8,497 bases of DNA from Clostridiales bacterium UBA3680 (lineage in GTDB: Bacteria > Bacillota > Clostridia > Lachnospirales > CAG-274): positions 2,187 to 10,683 of the forward strand of contig DFJD01000126.1 in assembly GCA_002372875.1 (NCBI GenBank), given 5' to 3'. The number at the start of each line of letters is the position of its first letter. The stretch's first letter is position 1. The notes beneath the pieces were generated by a model, which was not told the origin of the DNA, searched no databases, and saw only the letters and a list, made by a program, of their open reading frames with translations. The position numbers and the translations under genes were made by a program. Below are positions 5,438 through 8,497 of the stretch, one piece after another.

Positions 5438-8410
5438 ATGACAAACGCAAAAAAACATTTAAGCTTACTGCTTGCCGTTGTTATTGCGGTTTTAGGCTGT
5501 AATTTTGTAAGCGCAGCTGACAACACCGTAAGCTTTATCTTGACAGGTGACAGTGTTCATGCCGAAGGAGAACATTCGGCCTATGAAACATGGGTAGACA
5601 CCGTTACCTCTTTTGACAGCGGTGACACCGTTGATACGGTCATGCAAAAAGTGCTTAAAGACTGCGGCTATGACATCGGCTACAGCTACGGCTACCTTGA
5701 CAGCATTACCTCTCCGGGTGCCATAAGTCTCGGTTCGGGTACAAACGGCAACTATTCAGGCTGGATGTACAAGGTAAACGATTTGATACCCGATGTGGGT
5801 ATGTCGGAGTATACTCCCAACCCCGGAGACAGGATCGAAGTATTTTACTGCGACGATTTTATGGCTGAAATATACGGCTATACTCTTACGGTAAATTCCT
5901 CTCCCGAATCAATAAACATTGAGATTTTCGACTCTCTCGGAAATAAGGTTGAAAAAAGCCCCTGGGGCGATTACTATGCCCTCATTTACGGTGATTACAC
6001 CTATTTGGCATCATGTGACGGCTACAACAGCGTAAGCGGTGCCTTTACGGTAAACACGCCAACACCCACGCTTGACATCACTCTTGAAGCTGTCGCCCCT
6101 TCTACGGAAATAACCACCGAAAATAGCGGCAACTCTTCTTCCCTTGTAAAATGGGCAACTAAGCTTAATATCGGCTGGAGCGGATTTTCGGGCATTGTCG
6201 TTGACAGCGACTATATTTATAACGTTGCCGACAATAAACTTCGCAAACTCGACAAAAACGGAAACATTCTTTTGACCGCCGAAACGGCACTTCCCATAGG
6301 CTACAATTACTATCTCGGCGAGTACGGCGACAACATTTTTGTACAGCTCTCCGACGGAAGAATACAGGCATTCGGCAAAGACGACCTAAGCTCCCTTTGG
6401 ATAAGCGCAGCCCCCACATACTCGGGTTTACAGGGTATTTCTCCCATATATTGTGACGGCACGAATATATATGCTGCCACACTTTCCACAAAGCCCGAAA
6501 ACGGTTACGGCTCCCTTATGTGTATGAGCCTTACCGACCCCGATGAAAGTACTGCCCTTGAAACAAAACCTTTCAGCTGGGAGTTTATTCCTCAAGAACA
6601 TTCCTCTTATTCGGGTTTTTATTGGACAAGTGTTGCCCCGGTAGGAAGCGGATATATCGCAATAGGCTCTGAGGGCGGTTATCTTTATGTTTTGAACAAG
6701 AATACGGGAAATGTGGTTTCCGCTCTTAAAATAACGGAAGGTAATATACGTTCCACTCCCGTATGCTATAACGGATATATTTATATAACAACAACCGACG
6801 GAAATATCAACAGAATAGAGGTAAACACCTATAATGGTGAGCTCGGAACACAAAAGTCCTTAAAAATAGCCGAAGGTGCCGTTTCTTCCACCTCAAAACC
6901 CGTTATTTACAACGGAAAAATATATGTGGGCGCTAACGGTGAAGGATATGACTCGGGATTTATTTCGGTTATCGACAGTGAACTTAACAATGTGATATAC
7001 ACCTACAATACTTTAGGCGCCGTAACCGCAGCTCCCGTATACGGGGTAACGGACACGGGCATAAACGTATTTTTTGCTGTAAATTCATCCTCGGGTACGC
7101 TTTATAAGCTTACAGACGAAGGTGAGATAACTTGTAACCCTTATTTCGATCCTACGGGGGATTTTGAACAGTATTGCATACATACTCCCGTAATTGATTA
7201 CGATACATTATACTATCAAAATGACTCGGGGTATCTTATTGCATTAAAATACGGCAACACCTCTTGGGAAGAAGTTACGGAGTCGACCACGCAAACTCCG
7301 ATCGAGGTCACAACAAAAAGACATACTTCCTCGGGCGGTGGCGGAGGCGTCGGAAGCTCCTCAAGCTATATTTCAATCACAGCCTCCGTTGTGGGCGACA
7401 ACCCTCACGAGGAAGGAAAGCATACAGGTTATGTTTATTGGGTCACAAAAAAGAGCTATACAGTTAAAAAAGGAACAAATGCCTCTGATTTTCTCGAAAA
7501 ACTCTTTTCGGACAACGGTATAAGCTGTGTCGGTCTCGATAACGGATATGTATCCTCTGTAACAAGTGCCGACGGGGTCACACTTGCCGAATTTGACAAC
7601 GGAAAAAACAGCGGCTGGGTATATGCCGTAAATGATTCACAGCCTGCAAAAGCACTTAAGGATTACGTTTTTTCAAGCGGAGATGATTTTGTTTTCTGCT
7701 ATGTGGACGATTATACGAAGGAAACGGGTGCAAGCAAGGTAAAAAGCTCCTCAAGTTCTTATTCGGATGAAGAAACCACAGTAACAACAAAATCGACCTT
7801 GGAAGAAACCACAGAGTCAACAACCAACGAAAATATCACGGAAGATGAAAACGATATCATTCTCGACGGCATCGAATCGAACAACGACTTTGACGATGTA
7901 CCTCCCTCTCACTATGCTTATAATAGTATCGAACACTTAAGAGAACTTTCCATAGTAAGCGGAATGGGTGAGAACAACTTTGAGCCTTCAAAAAAGGTAA
8001 CAAGAGCACAGCTTGTAACAATGCTCTACAAGGCTTCGGGAGATGAAGGAAAATACAGTTTCGATTTTAACGATGTGGAAAAAGATGCATGGTATTTTGA
8101 AAGCATTTCCTGGGCTGCGGAAAAGGGAATTGTATCGGGTGTCGGAAATAACAATTTTGCTCCGGACAGACCCGTTACAAGAGAAGAAAGCGCAAGAATA
8201 TGCTTTGGCTTTGCAAAAGCATACAACAAAGATGTCTCTTCGGTAAGAACATATGTTCCTTTTGGCGATGAAGATGACATTATTTATAAAGAAAGCGTAC
8301 AAGCACTTTATGAAGCGGAAATAATAAACGGAATGCCAAACGGTTCCTTTGAACCCAAATCGGGAATAACAAGAGCCGATTGTGCGATTATTGTTGACGG
8401 AATAATATAA
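5438..8410 (+). CDS. S-layer-anchored surface protein: DUF4430, PQQ-like beta-propeller, DUF4430, three SLH domains
   Basis: A 990-residue exported protein. Residues 1-27 are a signal peptide with likely cleavage after VSA or VSAA. DUF4430 copy 1 (about 28-146) contains SGWMYKVND (107-115) and PDVGM (118-122). Residues 147-218 resemble a small PEGA/Ig-like beta domain. About 236-608 is a beta-propeller of the PQQ-like type; eight repeats of the form YIY-x-DG-x-L-x-LD can be counted by eye. A flexible linker with a run of five glycines (633-637) leads to DUF4430 copy 2 (about 644-762, SGWVYAVND 725-733). A Ser/Thr/Glu linker precedes three SLH repeats (about 818-867, 876-929, 938-990) with TRAQ, TREE and TRAD motifs; SLH domains bind pyruvylated secondary wall polymer. 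Both DUF4430 copies share GD-xx-H-x-EG-x-H-xx-Y-xx-WV near their start (residues 37-53 and 653-669). It lies 49 bases after the ECF fusion gene, probably in the same transcript. Inferred role: outer capture of B12 or corrinoids. Sugar or peptide binding by the propeller cannot be excluded. Confidence 0.9.
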   Translation: MTNAKKHLSLLLAVVIAVLGCNFVSAADNTVSFILTGDSVHAEGEHSAYETWVDTVTSFDSGDTVDTVMQKVLKDCGYDIGYSYGYLDSITSPGAISLGSGTNGNYSGWMYKVNDLIPDVGMSEYTPNPGDRIEVFYCDDFMAEIYGYTLTVNSSPESINIEIFDSLGNKVEKSPWGDYYALIYGDYTYLASCDGYNSVSGAFTVNTPTPTLDITLEAVAPSTEITTENSGNSSSLVKWATKLNIGWSGFSGIVVDSDYIYNVADNKLRKLDKNGNILLTAETALPIGYNYYLGEYGDNIFVQLSDGRIQAFGKDDLSSLWISAAPTYSGLQGISPIYCDGTNIYAATLSTKPENGYGSLMCMSLTDPDESTALETKPFSWEFIPQEHSSYSGFYWTSVAPVGSGYIAIGSEGGYLYVLNKNTGNVVSALKITEGNIRSTPVCYNGYIYITTTDGNINRIEVNTYNGELGTQKSLKIAEGAVSSTSKPVIYNGKIYVGANGEGYDSGFISVIDSELNNVIYTYNTLGAVTAAPVYGVTDTGINVFFAVNSSSGTLYKLTDEGEITCNPYFDPTGDFEQYCIHTPVIDYDTLYYQNDSGYLIALKYGNTSWEEVTESTTQTPIEVTTKRHTSSGGGGGVGSSSSYISITASVVGDNPHEEGKHTGYVYWVTKKSYTVKKGTNASDFLEKLFSDNGISCVGLDNGYVSSVTSADGVTLAEFDNGKNSGWVYAVNDSQPAKALKDYVFSSGDDFVFCYVDDYTKETGASKVKSSSSSYSDEETTVTTKSTLEETTESTTNENITEDENDIILDGIESNNDFDDVPPSHYAYNSIEHLRELSIVSGMGENNFEPSKKVTRAQLVTMLYKASGDEGKYSFDFNDVEKDAWYFESISWAAEKGIVSGVGNNNFAPDRPVTREESARICFGFAKAYNKDVSSVRTYVPFGDEDDIIYKESVQALYEAEIINGMPNGSFEPKSGITRADCAIIVDGII

Positions 8411-8420
8411 AGGCTGATTT

Positions 8421-8465
8421 TGGGCTGTGAAGATACTGTTCGGGTCTTCACAGCCCATTTTTATT
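8421..8465 (+). terminator. Operon-end intrinsic terminator
   Basis: GGGCTGTGAAGA (8422-8433) pairs perfectly with TCTTCACAGCCC (8445-8456) around an 11-base loop, with one extra T-A pair outside, followed by TTTTTATT. It lies ten bases after the surface-protein stop codon and marks the end of the operon. The stem is also a fair terminator for anything arriving from the other strand. The remaining bases, 8466-8497, hold no gene that I can support. Confidence 0.95.
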
Positions 8466-8497
8466 GCGTGTGGAAATTTAAGGAAGCACTGATTAAT

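Noticed and set aside
7328..7367. Gly/Ser-rich run in the surface-protein gene as a possible sequencing or repeat artefact
   Set aside because: The frame stays open on both sides and joins two intact domains; it is an ordinary flexible linker.
8473..8497. Possible transposon end: AAGGAAGCACTGATTAAT at the window edge
   Set aside because: It resembles the style of insertion-sequence inverted repeats, but no partner repeat, target duplication or transposase is visible before the window ends.

Overview
The window reads as one compact, co-directional (+ strand) vitamin-uptake locus from a Gram-positive Clostridia-type bacterium (Bacillota). Reasons: moderately AT-rich DNA, strong AAAGGAGG-type ribosome binding sites, three C-terminal SLH repeats on a secreted protein, Thr/Ser/Glu-rich cell-surface linkers, and an energy-coupling factor (ECF) transporter. 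A gut or anaerobic Oscillospirales-like source is a guess from style only. No tRNA, rRNA, CRISPR array or complete mobile element is visible.

Layout. 1-474: 3' part of a TlpA/thioredoxin-like gene with a CHYC active site. 431-532: a compact cobalamin (B12) riboswitch whose 5' half lies inside the last codons of that gene. 535-588: its expression platform, with two hairpins, the second a good intrinsic terminator. 603-1571: a secreted alpha/alpha-barrel protein with prenyltransferase/squalene-cyclase-type repeats but no cyclase motif. 1526-2278: a membrane-anchored protein with one DUF4430 (transcobalamin C-terminal-like) domain. 2265-3098: EcfT. 3079-5388: a single polypeptide carrying both ECF ATPases and a substrate-binding S component. 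5438-8410: a 990-residue S-layer-anchored surface protein with two DUF4430 domains around a beta-propeller. 8421-8465: a strong terminator closes the operon. The first four genes after the riboswitch overlap one another; a 49-base gap with two small hairpins precedes the fifth.

How it may work together (inference). Animal intrinsic factor and transcobalamin consist of an alpha6/alpha6 barrel plus a small beta domain related to DUF4430, with B12 held between them. Here the same two folds are encoded by adjacent, overlapping genes, under a B12 riboswitch, next to a dedicated ECF importer. The simplest reading is a Gram-positive B12 (or corrinoid) capture-and-import system: the SLH-anchored protein gathers ligand at the cell surface, the split transcobalamin-like pair (barrel plus membrane-anchored beta domain) receives it at the membrane, and the EcfT/A-A'-S complex imports it. 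Ligand specificity rests on the riboswitch and on domain analogy; no binding is shown by sequence alone.
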